Positions 8,338-17,534 of a stretch of DNA of 35,715 nt are shown here, one piece after another. The notes beneath the pieces were generated by a model, which saw only the letters and a program-made list of their open reading frames with translations, searched no databases and was not told the DNA's origin. The translations under genes and the position numbers were made by a program. Every line of letters starts with the position of its first letter. Position 1 is the first letter of the stretch. The DNA is from Saprospiraceae bacterium (GTDB lineage: Bacteria; Bacteroidota; Bacteroidia; Chitinophagales; Saprospiraceae), in NCBI GenBank assembly GCA_021604865.1, contig BQJU01000074.1, forward strand, positions 1-35,715, read 5' to 3'.

Positions 8338-10101
8338 ATGAGAATCTTATACATCTTTCCGCTCTTATTGATTGCCAATGGCTTGTTAAGTCAGGGGAGT
8401 TCCCTACCATTGGGCAGTAACACCTACCACATTCTCGACCGCCTGGAAATTAAGACAGGATTACCGACTCCCTACCATTCTACCCTCAAAGGATATACAC
8501 GTGGCGATGCGACTCAATATGCCCTAAGCGTAGATACAGCTACTGGAATCGAACTTTCTGCGCTGGATCGGGAGGACCTGCGTTATATCTTTTTGGACAA
8601 TAGCGAATGGCTTGGACAGGCCATCAATTGTACAACACTTGCAGGCAGACGAGAAGCTGCAGCTGGCGGATTGACTCAGATGCAGGCCAGTATGGCTGAT
8701 CCAAGATTTGCGTTAAGCAAAAAGCCTATCTTGAAATATTTCTACCAGACGCCTGCTAATTTTTTTGATGTAAACGATAAACATTTTCATATCCGCGTCA
8801 ACCCAATGCTGAACTTTTCTATTGCTCATTCTGTCGATGATACCCAGCCGGTTTTTCACAACCAACGGGGCCTGGAAGTGCGGGGTGGGGTAGACGACCG
8901 GATCTATTTTTATATGAATATACTGGAAAGCCAATCTAGATTTCCAGACTATGTTAATAATTATATTGGCAAATATAATGCTGTACCTGGTGCAGGTCTT
9001 TATAAAAGTTACAAAAGCTCGATTCTGGATATCGACCAGGGATTTGACTATTTGAATGGGCAAGGTTATTTGGGGTTTAACGTCACCCAACATGTGGGTT
9101 TTCAATTTGGCTACGGCCGCAATTTTTTGGGCAATGGTTACCGATCTCTATTGTTATCTGATTTTGCACAAAATTATTTATACCTAAAACTAAATTGGCG
9201 CGTCTGGCGATTCCATTACCAAAACCTGTTTGCCGAATTAACACCTAATGCCTTCAGTAGGAGAGGAGGGGATGTCATAAAACCCAAAAAATATATGGCA
9301 GCTCATCATTTTAGCTTCCGGCTGCTGCCAAACCTGGAATTGGGCTTTTACGAAGTGGTTGTTTTCAGTCGCAACAATCAATTTGAACTACAATACCTCA
9401 ATCCGGTCATTTTGTATCGTTTGGTAGAACACGGATTGGGTAGCCCGGATAATGTACTCATCGGATTGGAGGGGAAATGGGATCTGTGGAAACGCTTTCA
9501 GCTGTATGGCCAGCTGATGCTGGATGAGTTTAAATTCAATGAATTGGTCACCGATAACCAGGGATGGTGGGCCAATAAGTATGGCATCCAGGCTGGTATT
9601 AAATACATCGATGCTTTAGGTGTCGATCATCTGGATGTACAATTGGAGTACAATACAGTTAGACCCTATACCTATACTCATGGCGATAGTTCAGCCAATT
9701 ACTCCCATTACAATCAGTCGTTGGCACATCCATTGGGTGCTAATTTCCGGGAATGGGTGGCCTTGATGCAATACCAACCTGCCAAAAACTGGATCATCAA
9801 TGCACGCCTCATCAGTGGAACATTCGGCGAGGATGGTACAGATCAAAACTGGGGAGGCAACATCTTATTGCCAAACATTACACGTGAACAAGAATATGGA
9901 AATGAAATCGGCCAAGGTATTACCACCCAAACCCTCCTAGCAGGTCTGGATGTCAGCTACCGTCTGGCGCATAACCTATTCCTGGATTTCAATTATTTTT
10001 ATCGCCGACAGGATAGTGATGATGATAACCGGGATAATAAGACCCAGTATATCGGAGGTGGTATCCGCATTAATATGGCCCGGCAAAGATTTGATTTTTA
10101 A
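8338..10101 (+). CDS. Outer-membrane beta-barrel protein, Wzi/RemB-like
   Basis: A 587-residue protein with a signal peptide (about 1-19, ending LLSQG). The first mature motif, LPLGSNTYHILDRLEIKTG, resembles the N-terminal segment of capsule-assembly Wzi-type and RemB-like Bacteroidota proteins. The remainder (about 120-587) alternates short amphipathic strands rich in Tyr, Phe and Asn with turns, as in an outer-membrane barrel, and ends on an aromatic Phe (RQRFDF). Wzi anchors group 1 capsule in enterobacteria; here the role could be exopolysaccharide attachment or gliding-related. The ATG at 8338 is chosen because it begins the signal peptide. It converges with the lectin-OmpA gene. The fold is likely; the exact family is moderately sure. 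Confidence 0.65.
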   Translation: MRILYIFPLLLIANGLLSQGSSLPLGSNTYHILDRLEIKTGLPTPYHSTLKGYTRGDATQYALSVDTATGIELSALDREDLRYIFLDNSEWLGQAINCTTLAGRREAAAGGLTQMQASMADPRFALSKKPILKYFYQTPANFFDVNDKHFHIRVNPMLNFSIAHSVDDTQPVFHNQRGLEVRGGVDDRIYFYMNILESQSRFPDYVNNYIGKYNAVPGAGLYKSYKSSILDIDQGFDYLNGQGYLGFNVTQHVGFQFGYGRNFLGNGYRSLLLSDFAQNYLYLKLNWRVWRFHYQNLFAELTPNAFSRRGGDVIKPKKYMAAHHFSFRLLPNLELGFYEVVVFSRNNQFELQYLNPVILYRLVEHGLGSPDNVLIGLEGKWDLWKRFQLYGQLMLDEFKFNELVTDNQGWWANKYGIQAGIKYIDALGVDHLDVQLEYNTVRPYTYTHGDSSANYSHYNQSLAHPLGANFREWVALMQYQPAKNWIINARLISGTFGEDGTDQNWGGNILLPNITREQEYGNEIGQGITTQTLLAGLDVSYRLAHNLFLDFNYFYRRQDSDDDNRDNKTQYIGGGIRINMARQRFDF

Positions 10102-10165
10102 ATCGCTTCAAAGCAAAAACCCTCACTTTTCAACTGGCGAAGTCCTACACTTCATCACACCAAAA

Positions 10166-11257
10166 CTACGGCAGCATCCGAAACACCTTAATCTCAATCC
10201 GCCTATTCTTCATGCGCCCATCAGGTGTATTATTAGAAGCAATAGGACGTTCCTCTCCATAACCATGAGGATAGATCCGCTTACGCGAAATGCCTTCTTT
10301 GGCCAGGTAATCTTCAATAGCTTCAGCCCTTTTTTGGGAAATCTTTTGATTGGCTATTTCATCACCCGAGCTATCGGTATAAGCTCCGATCTCAACGCCC
10401 ATTTCCGGATTATCTTTTAATAATTTCACCAATTTGTCCAGTTCCTCAATGCCTTCAGGCTTGGGATGAGTTTTACCCGCATCAAAGCGTAATTGATCAA
10501 GGGTCATCGCTTCTCCTTTGAGTAATTTTCGTTCCTCAATGGTGGTAAATAACGCTGGTTTGCGGACCTCCCGGAATTTGATGGTTTCAAAACAAATTTC
10601 ATGTCGGTTATTGTAGGCTCCTGTAGCGGACGTCACACCAAAATAAACAACCGGATTATTGTGGAATATCTTTTTGACAATATCGGCAGAATAGGTCAAT
10701 ACCTTCTTGTTATCAATACTAAGCTGTAGGGATTGTGCCTGCGGATTCCAGTCCAGTTTTACTTTGTGCTGGCGGCAATCTTCTATATTATTGATGATAT
10801 TGGGACCAGCTAAACCGTACCTATGGTTGGGGGATCCATCTCGTAATAGGGCGACGTGATCTTGTGGCGGATCACCAAGGTGTTCATTTTCCCAGGTATC
10901 AATTTCTACAATCAGAGAGGGCCTCAGTCCGGCAAATCCCATGCCCTCTCCCTGATAACCTTGTGCCAGAAATTCAGGGTGAAAAACAAAGGCCATGCCA
11001 TCTGCTCCATCTACATCTTTGCAGCCCATCATCAGGGATAATTCCAAGGAGAAAGAAGCATGTAGGTCTATGCCTTTTTTATACCAGATGGAGCCTCCCG
11101 ACCAATTGTAAGCGTTGGTCAGTTGAAAACACTGGTCGCCGGTGAAAACAGCATCTCCATAAGCTTGGAAATCTCCGGGTTTGGGTTTTGACTGGCTTTG
11201 TCCTAAGAATGGCGTATTGAGAAAGAAGAGTAGAAGGAGTAAATTTCTAACATCCAT
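10166..11257 (-). CDS. L-type lectin-like domain fused to OmpA peptidoglycan-binding domain
   Basis: With the ATG at 11257 the protein has 363 residues and a signal peptide MDVRNLLLLLFFLNTPFLGQS. An upstream TTG gives 7 more residues but spoils the signal. Residues about 23-230 look like a legume/L-type lectin domain: DGADGMAFVFHP, SLIVEIDTWEN and DPPQDHVAL hold the acidic and Asn residues that bind Ca/Mn in that fold. Residues about 245-363 are an OmpA-like domain with GAYTDSSGD, SQKRAEAIEDYL, YGEERPIASN and the terminal NRRIEI. The design suggests an envelope protein that holds peptidoglycan through one domain and carries a sugar-binding head. Sugar specificity cannot be read from the sequence. 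Confidence 0.88.
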   Translation of the reverse strand: MDVRNLLLLLFFLNTPFLGQSQSKPKPGDFQAYGDAVFTGDQCFQLTNAYNWSGGSIWYKKGIDLHASFSLELSLMMGCKDVDGADGMAFVFHPEFLAQGYQGEGMGFAGLRPSLIVEIDTWENEHLGDPPQDHVALLRDGSPNHRYGLAGPNIINNIEDCRQHKVKLDWNPQAQSLQLSIDNKKVLTYSADIVKKIFHNNPVVYFGVTSATGAYNNRHEICFETIKFREVRKPALFTTIEERKLLKGEAMTLDQLRFDAGKTHPKPEGIEELDKLVKLLKDNPEMGVEIGAYTDSSGDEIANQKISQKRAEAIEDYLAKEGISRKRIYPHGYGEERPIASNNTPDGRMKNRRIEIKVFRMLP

Positions 11258-11388
11258 AGGGTCGGGATTTTGGTACAAAAAATAAGGTTACTTATTAAAT
11301 AACCTGAAAATCCCCTGTCTCGTTGTGCAGAAGGTTTATTTTATGGCCAAAGCACTAAGAGAGCAGCGAAGAATAAGTTACCCAAATC

Positions 11389-11447
11389 AAAAAAATAGCT
11401 GGACTTTAGCCTCTGCTTGATGTCTTTCATTTGGCTAAAGTCCAGCT
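11389..11447 (-). terminator. Strong terminator of the DUF5723-elaA operon
   Basis: A perfect 15-bp stem pairs AGCTGGACTTTAGCC (11397-11411) with GGCTAAAGTCCAGCT (11433-11447), leaving a 21-nt loop. Read on the minus strand, the stem is followed by ATTTTTTTG (T-run 11395-11389). The stem shares its first base with the elaA stop codon. Confidence 0.9.
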
Positions 11448-11899
11448 TACTTCTTCACCATCGAAATATGAGGAATATCATCTTCCAAATATTCTGTTCC
11501 GGTGATTTGAAAACCCAAAGATTCATAAAATTGAATGAGGTAAACCTGAGCACTGATTTTTATAGGTGTGCCTGGAAATAGCTGCTCCATAAATGTTATC
11601 GCTTCGATCATGAGTTGCTGACCTACCCCTCGTCCCCTCACCTCTGGAGCATTTACCACCCGGCCGATGGATGCATAGCCGGGGTAGGAAAGTTTTATAG
11701 GTAATAAACGAGCATAAGCAACAAGGTTCTTTTGTTGATCATAACCCAGCAGATGCCAGGATTTCTGGTCTTTATCATCAGCATCGAGGTAGGCACATTC
11801 CTGCTCAACCACAAATACCCGCTGACGCAAAACCATTATACGGTAGAGCTGCTCATTAGTTAATTCATCAAAGGAAAGACACTGAAAATTGATTTGCAT
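11447..11899 (-). CDS. elaA: ElaA-type GNAT N-acetyltransferase
   Basis: A 150-residue GNAT protein. The N-terminal LRQRVFVVEQECAYLDADDKD (24-44) is the typical opening of ElaA-like acetyltransferases. The acetyl-CoA motif IGRVVNAPEVRGRGVGQQL (78-96) contains the RGRGVG pyrophosphate loop, and QFYESLGF (about 124-131) is the usual C-terminal GNAT signature. Its substrate is not known from sequence. The start lies 1 nt after the stop of the DUF5723 gene, so the two are co-transcribed. The operon ends at the hairpin touching its stop codon. Confidence 0.9.
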   Translation of the reverse strand: MQINFQCLSFDELTNEQLYRIMVLRQRVFVVEQECAYLDADDKDQKSWHLLGYDQQKNLVAYARLLPIKLSYPGYASIGRVVNAPEVRGRGVGQQLMIEAITFMEQLFPGTPIKISAQVYLIQFYESLGFQITGTEYLEDDIPHISMVKK

Positions 11900-11900
11900 G

Positions 11901-13367
11901 TTAGAATTTATAACAAGGCATCTGCTTTCCTTTACCGGATCTTCTCAGTGCTTTACCGCCATTTTCCCCGGCCGTTTTACCAAAACCAAAAGGATTGACT
12001 TTTATAGCAAAATAAAAATCATAACCGGACAGGTCTTTACGGCTTACCAGGCTACCCAAATTATCCGTACCAATAGTAAGGAAGGCCAGTCTGACTGCCA
12101 ACCCGGTGCGCAAAGAACTCCAATTGTAGAGACTTATAGGCATGGACGCACTAAACCAACGACTTTCATAACGAGGGGATACAGATAGCAGCCCCTTTCT
12201 ACGAACTCCTTCTTTACCAATAGGTATTTGTGATACTAAAGCACTACCCAAGTATAGCTTTTTGGCCAATGCCAAATCAAACTGTATGCTAAGCGCAGTA
12301 GGTAGCCACATATCAAACCGGGTATCCTTCAATGAGGCACCTGGATCACCAAGCATTTGTTCGCTGAACACCCGGATCTTCTCTTCAAATTCTTCCGCTG
12401 CGTCAAGAGATTGATAGATTTCTGTGCCTACGATATTGAGTTGGTCCGTTTGTACATGGTGGGCTTGGGCATTCTGGTTAAAGCTGATTTTGCCAATATC
12501 CAATACGGAAACACCGATTTTCCATTTGTAATTTTCCTCCCCATCAGTTTGCGCATAAACCAATCCAAGATCCAAACCCATTCCGCGGCCGTTGACCTGA
12601 AGGCTATGGTTGTCACTTGAAATGTTGGAATTGGTATAACCATAATTAAAATCCAATGCAGTACCACTCAGGGAATCTCCTGGTAACTTAGTGAGTTGGA
12701 AAGCATCCTCATTAGTCCAGTAGGCTGCTTCGTAACCTTGCAGGTATTTTGCGGTAAGGCCGATGGCCAGTGTACCTCGGGTAGTTTCGGTACGGTAAGC
12801 ATAATTCAACCCAACTTCACTCCAAGCCATCATGCCAAATCGGAAAGCATCAACTTTGAAATCTTCAAAAAATGGCTGAGGATCATATACATAATAACTC
12901 AGGTTATTACTAATGCCACCACCACTACCGGCAATTCGGGCACGGGTGATGATGCCCAGAGAATGGTTGGGATTGAGCCGTAAATAAAAGGAAGGCCCCA
13001 TGATGTCATTGCTTAAATTGGCAAACCTGGGGTTGTTATTCTTATAAAAATCAATGGCATACTGACCTTTGGGAATCAGGTTTTCGTCGGTAACATCCGG
13101 ACCAAAATAGATCGAAAGATCGTCCGGACTTTTCAGCAAATCGCTCAACCGAGCGGGTTTGATGTAAGCGTAATTGTTTTCAAAAAACGAAGACCCACCG
13201 AAAAGGTTGATATCCCAACCAAAGGGAGTCATAGCGTAGCCTGCAGGGTTGATACCCGTAGCGTTAATTCCTGAATAGTTATCCAATTGGATACCCAGAG
13301 ACTCCTGGGAGAAAAGGGAAAAATGAACTAGGCAGGCAAAAAGGAGGAACGTTAGCCTTTTTTGCAT
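11901..13367 (-). CDS. DUF5723 family outer-membrane barrel-like protein
   Basis: A 488-residue protein with a signal peptide (1-20, ending SLFSQ). The mature N-terminus has SGINATGINPAGYAMTPFGW, the NP-containing motif seen at the start of DUF5723 and related PorV/FadL-like barrels of Bacteroidota. The rest alternates glycine-rich, strand-like segments (for example FYLRLNPNHSLGIITRARI and GLDLGLVYAQ). The C-terminus GKGKQMPCYKF is basic and ends in Phe. Function is unknown; an outer-membrane location is inferred from the signal and strand pattern. It is the first gene of a two-gene operon with elaA. Its leader carries an 11-bp hairpin (13414-13452). Confidence 0.8.
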   Translation of the reverse strand: MQKRLTFLLFACLVHFSLFSQESLGIQLDNYSGINATGINPAGYAMTPFGWDINLFGGSSFFENNYAYIKPARLSDLLKSPDDLSIYFGPDVTDENLIPKGQYAIDFYKNNNPRFANLSNDIMGPSFYLRLNPNHSLGIITRARIAGSGGGISNNLSYYVYDPQPFFEDFKVDAFRFGMMAWSEVGLNYAYRTETTRGTLAIGLTAKYLQGYEAAYWTNEDAFQLTKLPGDSLSGTALDFNYGYTNSNISSDNHSLQVNGRGMGLDLGLVYAQTDGEENYKWKIGVSVLDIGKISFNQNAQAHHVQTDQLNIVGTEIYQSLDAAEEFEEKIRVFSEQMLGDPGASLKDTRFDMWLPTALSIQFDLALAKKLYLGSALVSQIPIGKEGVRRKGLLSVSPRYESRWFSASMPISLYNWSSLRTGLAVRLAFLTIGTDNLGSLVSRKDLSGYDFYFAIKVNPFGFGKTAGENGGKALRRSGKGKQMPCYKF

Positions 13368-13413
13368 AAAACAAATAAAGTTTGATAGTTGCTAATAAAA
13401 AATCTCAAATTTC

Positions 13414-13452
13414 GAGAAACGTATGGATCTTATAAAAGAGGATACGTTTCTC
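13414..13452 (-). promoter_or_regulatory. Leader hairpin upstream of the DUF5723 gene
   Basis: A perfect 11-bp inverted repeat, GAGAAACGTAT (13414-13424) and ATACGTTTCTC (13442-13452), has a 17-nt loop that can itself pair (TCTT/AAGA). It lies 47 nt before the ATG at 13367. On the minus strand a T-run (ATTTTTTATT) follows 11 nt later. It could be a leader regulatory structure, an operator, or a late terminator for dgkA (stop at 13642). Confidence 0.55.
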
Positions 13453-13519
13453 TGTTTTTCTTAAACAATCAAATGATAATCAAGGGGTTGAAAATAGTTG
13501 AAATATTGAAGTGAACTCG

Positions 13520-13547
13520 CAAATCTAACAAATCATCGCGAAAACAA
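13520..13547 (-). promoter_or_regulatory. Candidate promoter for the DUF5723-elaA operon
   Basis: On the minus strand TTG (13547-13545), a 17-nt spacer and TAGATTTG (13527-13520) fit the Bacteroidota consensus, though the spacing is at the short end. Transcription would start near 13513 and include the leader hairpin. Confidence 0.4.
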
Positions 13548-13641
13548 AAAATGTATATAAATTTTAACAAGAATGATAGTCAATATGGCAGGAAAAAGCA
13601 GTTGCACCAAATGATTAGAGCTCTTACCTCCAAACAGGCAC

Positions 13642-14010
13642 TTAGATTCCAAAAAACAAAACCATGATTTTAGGTAGGAAAATGATCAATCCAAGTAAAG
13701 CAGCACCAATAGCCATGAGCAAAACGCCACCGGCTGCCGCGTCTTTGGTTTTTCCGGCAAGCGGATGATATTCCGGCGAAACTAGATTGGTTAGATGTTC
13801 AAGCGCAGTATTGAAGGCTTCGGCGGCAGTGACTCCTGCAATGGCAAGGATCAGCAAACACCATTCGGTAGCAGATATTTTAAACACAAAGCCCAGGGCA
13901 ATGACCAGAATAGCAGCTATAAAGTGAATCTTGGCATTGGGCTGATTCTTGAAAATTTCTCCGATTCCGGTAAATGCAAATTTAAAACTCCTTATTCTTC
14001 TTTTCAACAT
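13642..14010 (-). CDS. dgkA: Diacylglycerol/undecaprenol kinase family protein (DgkA type)
   Basis: A 122-residue membrane protein with three predicted helices (about 27-47, 49-66 and 94-117). It carries the DgkA signature EAFNTALE (64-71, matching ExxNTAxE) and KTKDAAAGGVLL (87-98), which form the active site and nucleotide site. Family members phosphorylate diacylglycerol or undecaprenol at the inner membrane. In Gram-positives the related protein recycles undecaprenol, and the substrate here is not settled by sequence. The start is 27 nt after the stop of the large lamin-tail gene, so co-transcription is likely. Confidence 0.93.
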   Translation of the reverse strand: MLKRRIRSFKFAFTGIGEIFKNQPNAKIHFIAAILVIALGFVFKISATEWCLLILAIAGVTAAEAFNTALEHLTNLVSPEYHPLAGKTKDAAAGGVLLMAIGAALLGLIIFLPKIMVLFFGI

Positions 14011-14037
14011 TTGTTTAAATCATTTCAGTTTTGAGCA

Positions 14038-17000
14038 CTAAAACCGAGTGGCCAAAACACAACTTTCTTTGAACTGCTCCACTTCTCCATCGGGATTAAT
14101 CACTTCCCCGGCAATAATATAAATACCCACTCTGGCTTTTTGCCCTTCCAGATCCAGACCATCCCATTTAAAGGTGCCATTACCTGTATTGAGCAGCTCA
14201 TTGCGAACCAGTCTTTGAATCAGGCGACCCTGGGCATCATAAACATCCAATTTCAGGCTAAAACCGGGTCGGTCAGTGAAGTAATTGATTTGCAGTACAT
14301 CTTCAAAACCATCCTCATCTGGAGAAAAGGTGGCATTACCTAAAGTAATAATCTCATTTTCAGGAGCTGCCTCCGTGATGAAAAATTGTGAATTTTTAGC
14401 TGTTGGTGTTGCATAACCGGCGGAGGCTGCTGCAGAATGCCAGTTGCCGCTATTTTGCGTGGGCTTATCCGGATTGAGGCGTTCTAATGAAACCCCTCCT
14501 TTATCACTCAAAAGAGGGAAATGCAGATCATCGGTATAAAAAAAAGAATCGATAATAATACTGTCTGGGGCCGGGCTGATCAGGCTTATATTGCCTTCGT
14601 TATCGGGTAGTGAAGGAAGGGGCCCTGCCCATAAATTGCGCTCGTTTTCAACGGTATATTGGCTTTGGATCAGGCTGGGGTCCGTAGTAATAACCACGTA
14701 TTCCTCGGGAAAAAGCTGGAAGTGGTCTTCCAGTTTAACCGTGGGATTTGCAGTTTCCAGATGGAAATTACCAATCCTGAAATTGAACAAATCAATGACC
14801 TTTTCAGAACGGTTAAAAAATTCTACAAAATCTCTACCGCCTACTTCGGGATTGAATAAAATTTCATTGATCACCACATCATTGGCTGCAGCAACTTCGG
14901 GAAGCCCAAATCTGGCCGTGTTTTTTTCCGACAGGTTATTTCCCATACAATCTTTTACCCTGTTATCTACATTGAGGGTATAAATAATATTTGGATTCAA
15001 AGGACTATCGAGGTCTAATGCTACCCGTTTGCCATCTAGGTCGGGCAAAAAGGTGGCGGTGAATACCGAAATGCCATTATCAAGACTGTAATTGGCAATA
15101 TTCTTCGCTTCAGTGGCATCTAAGGGTTCATTAAAAACGGCTACTAACTGCATGGAATCCAACGTATAAACCCGAAGCAAATCAGGACCTGTTTCATCAG
15201 GTGTTTTACCAAACAGGGAATTGACCTGCCCAGGCGTACCACCATTGATGTTTTCTGAAGCCCGCCAGTTTCCACCGCAATCGTAAGGCCCATCCAGATC
15301 AATCAATTCCAGTGACCAGCCTCCGTCATCCTTTTCTATATCCTCATACCAATCAAGGGTGTACAACAATGAAAAAATGGGATTGCCTGCCCGATTGGTT
15401 AGAATTATGTCGTCTGTGCTATTCACCAAACCCGGAAAATCTTCAATGCCAACAGCTGGACCAAAAAGGTTAAAGGTACTAACGTCTAATTCATCGCACA
15501 ACACAACGTACTTTCCCGGTTCCAGAAGATAGAATGGAAGTACTTTTAGAACACTACCATTAGAGAAAATCAAATCGCTCAATTGAATCAACTGATCACT
15601 ATGGTTATAAATTTCGATATATTCCGCTCGTGGCAAACCAACGGTCGGATCAGGATCGGCCATAATTTCAGTAACAATCGCGCTATTTGCTTCCGGCACA
15701 AGCGTATAGGCAAAATTGACACTCTGGTTGCTTCCCAGCAGATTGCCCAGACAATCACTTATGGCCGGGTCAAAAGTTAGGGTATATATTTGGTTCAGGT
15801 TTAAGGCATTGTTTAAGGTGAGCATAACCTGATTGCGTTCCGGTTCGATTAATAAGGCTTCCATGATGCCGATACCCCCTTCTATCTGATAATAGCCGAT
15901 GGTTTCAGCAGTTTCCATATCCAAAGCTTTGTCGAATTCAATAAGTATCGTTTCAGGACCATCGGTATTGATCCCCACAATTTTAGGACCATTGGTGTCA
16001 ATAGATTGGCCAAATAAGGAATTTTGCTGCCCTGGCGTGCCCCCCAATTGGCCTTCGCTAGCCCGCCAGTTACCGGCACAATTGTAAGGACGTTCCAATT
16101 GTATCAATTCCAGCGACCAACCCCCATCATCTTTATCATTGTCCTGAAACCAACTGAGGTCGTATACCAGGCTGGCTAAGGTCAATCCATTAGGATCGGT
16201 TAGGGTGACTTCATCACCTGTATTGGTCAAAGCAGGAAAACTACTTAACCCTATGGCAGGACCGATAGCTGTAAATTCCGCCAGGAAACTTTCTGGACAA
16301 ATAGAAACATATTCGCCCGGAAATAGCATATAATCAGGAAGCAATCGAGGGGTACTTCCCGTAGAAAGCCCTATATTTTCCAATTGCAGAACCTTGTCAC
16401 TGGCATTGTACAACTCCAAGTATTCTGCGTCAGGTAATCCTACCACCGGATTGGGGTCGGCCATAATTTCGGTGATAATTAAATCACCTGCTTCGGCGCC
16501 TTGTATATTAAGGTAGGTAAATTCAATATTCTGTACGCCTGCTACATTATTATTTAAGTCGGCTACATTTGAGGCCGAAACTGTATAATCTATCTGATTG
16601 ACCATGCTACTTCCCAAGGTGAGCAGCACACGCGAAGGATTTTGGGCATCAATTTCTGCGGAAACAGGCGTGCCGATTCCATTGTTTATACTATAGTTGC
16701 TGGTGTTTTCTGCACTGGCACTGGCCAAAGGTTCATTAAATTGAAGACTGATTTCAGTTGCGGAAAGCGCATTGCCTGCATTTAATATAGGAGGAGTCGT
16801 ATCTTCAAAAATCGGATCAATGCGTACATCGTCAAAGAAAAAATTCTCGCTACGGCTAATGGTATATACACAATAAAATCCAAAAAAGTCGCCCATAGGG
16901 TAGGTCGCATCTATAGCGCTTCCCTCATCGACAAAATTGGTTCCACCGCTATAATCAGCCATTAACTGCCACGTTCCATTTGTTGTCCGACTAATTTTTA

Positions 17001-17463
17001 CGCGTGCTATAGCTGGATCCATACCCACCGCACCAGTACTTCCGGCTATTAACAGCGTAGAGCTACTGCCATCTTGCCGATAAAGTTCGAGGGCATCTAC
17101 ATCTTGGGAAACGCCACCAACCTTTAAATAATAGCCATTTAGATCGCCGAGTAAATCCTGCTGACTGGCATTCAGGTAAACCCTGACAAAGTTGGTAGAG
17201 GAGGGTGAAAATTCAAGCCGGACAAAAAACTCCCACGCTGTTGTGGATTCCGAGGAGGTAGGGGCCGACAATGAAAGGAAGGTCTCATTATTGGAAAGAG
17301 GTACTGGATCAAAGAGCTGCAACTCCCCATTTGTGACCGTAAATCGTTCTGTATGGCCCAGCCATTCAGGGTTATTACTCAATTCACCATCAGAAAAATC
17401 GTCTTGCAATTGCGCCAAACACAGGGTCGGCAGCAGGAATAGAAAAAAAAATAGAGCTTTCAT
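14038..17463 (-). CDS. Secreted lamin-tail/Ig-like repeat protein with FlgD-like C-terminus
   Basis: A 1141-residue surface or secreted protein with a signal peptide (1-18, ending LCLAQ). Residues about 19-220 form a beta-rich domain. Three Ig-like (Big_5-type) segments then alternate with three lamin-tail (LTD) domains. Each LTD opens with a version of ITEIMADPNP or INEILFNPE, then EYLELYN or DFVEFFN, and the first two end GGTPGQxNSLFG. The last 85 residues (TFSPDEDGFEDV...YDAQGRLIQRL...FKWDGLD...GIYI) look like an FlgD/CHU_C-type C-terminal module of the kind used for type IX secretion sorting; that use is inference. Function is unknown; adhesion or a structural surface role is plausible. 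It lies upstream of dgkA and divergent from asd. Confidence 0.85.
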   Translation of the reverse strand: MKALFFFLFLLPTLCLAQLQDDFSDGELSNNPEWLGHTERFTVTNGELQLFDPVPLSNNETFLSLSAPTSSESTTAWEFFVRLEFSPSSTNFVRVYLNASQQDLLGDLNGYYLKVGGVSQDVDALELYRQDGSSSTLLIAGSTGAVGMDPAIARVKISRTTNGTWQLMADYSGGTNFVDEGSAIDATYPMGDFFGFYCVYTISRSENFFFDDVRIDPIFEDTTPPILNAGNALSATEISLQFNEPLASASAENTSNYSINNGIGTPVSAEIDAQNPSRVLLTLGSSMVNQIDYTVSASNVADLNNNVAGVQNIEFTYLNIQGAEAGDLIITEIMADPNPVVGLPDAEYLELYNASDKVLQLENIGLSTGSTPRLLPDYMLFPGEYVSICPESFLAEFTAIGPAIGLSSFPALTNTGDEVTLTDPNGLTLASLVYDLSWFQDNDKDDGGWSLELIQLERPYNCAGNWRASEGQLGGTPGQQNSLFGQSIDTNGPKIVGINTDGPETILIEFDKALDMETAETIGYYQIEGGIGIMEALLIEPERNQVMLTLNNALNLNQIYTLTFDPAISDCLGNLLGSNQSVNFAYTLVPEANSAIVTEIMADPDPTVGLPRAEYIEIYNHSDQLIQLSDLIFSNGSVLKVLPFYLLEPGKYVVLCDELDVSTFNLFGPAVGIEDFPGLVNSTDDIILTNRAGNPIFSLLYTLDWYEDIEKDDGGWSLELIDLDGPYDCGGNWRASENINGGTPGQVNSLFGKTPDETGPDLLRVYTLDSMQLVAVFNEPLDATEAKNIANYSLDNGISVFTATFLPDLDGKRVALDLDSPLNPNIIYTLNVDNRVKDCMGNNLSEKNTARFGLPEVAAANDVVINEILFNPEVGGRDFVEFFNRSEKVIDLFNFRIGNFHLETANPTVKLEDHFQLFPEEYVVITTDPSLIQSQYTVENERNLWAGPLPSLPDNEGNISLISPAPDSIIIDSFFYTDDLHFPLLSDKGGVSLERLNPDKPTQNSGNWHSAAASAGYATPTAKNSQFFITEAAPENEIITLGNATFSPDEDGFEDVLQINYFTDRPGFSLKLDVYDAQGRLIQRLVRNELLNTGNGTFKWDGLDLEGQKARVGIYIIAGEVINPDGEVEQFKESCVLATRF

Positions 17464-17497
17464 ATTCTCAAAAATAGCAATAAAGATAGATAGCTCG

Positions 17498-17505
17498 TAT
17501 CTTTG
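17498..17505 (+). promoter_or_regulatory. Candidate -7 element for asd
   Basis: TATCTTTG is an exact match to TAnnTTTG and lies 29 nt before the asd ATG. A clear TTG -33 is not seen at the right distance. The predicted leader is only about 23 nt. Confidence 0.5.
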
Positions 17506-17534
17506 TCCTTCGGATAATTTAAAAAGGACAGATT

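Noticed and set aside
8163-8420. Plus-strand frame beginning at the small-RNA linker ATG
   Set aside because: It reads through the terminator hairpin and T-run and overlaps the Wzi-like gene in another frame; the other linker copies stop after three to six codons.
9950-10420. A 156-codon plus-strand frame across the convergent gene ends
   Set aside because: Overlaps two well-supported genes on either side and shows no motif.
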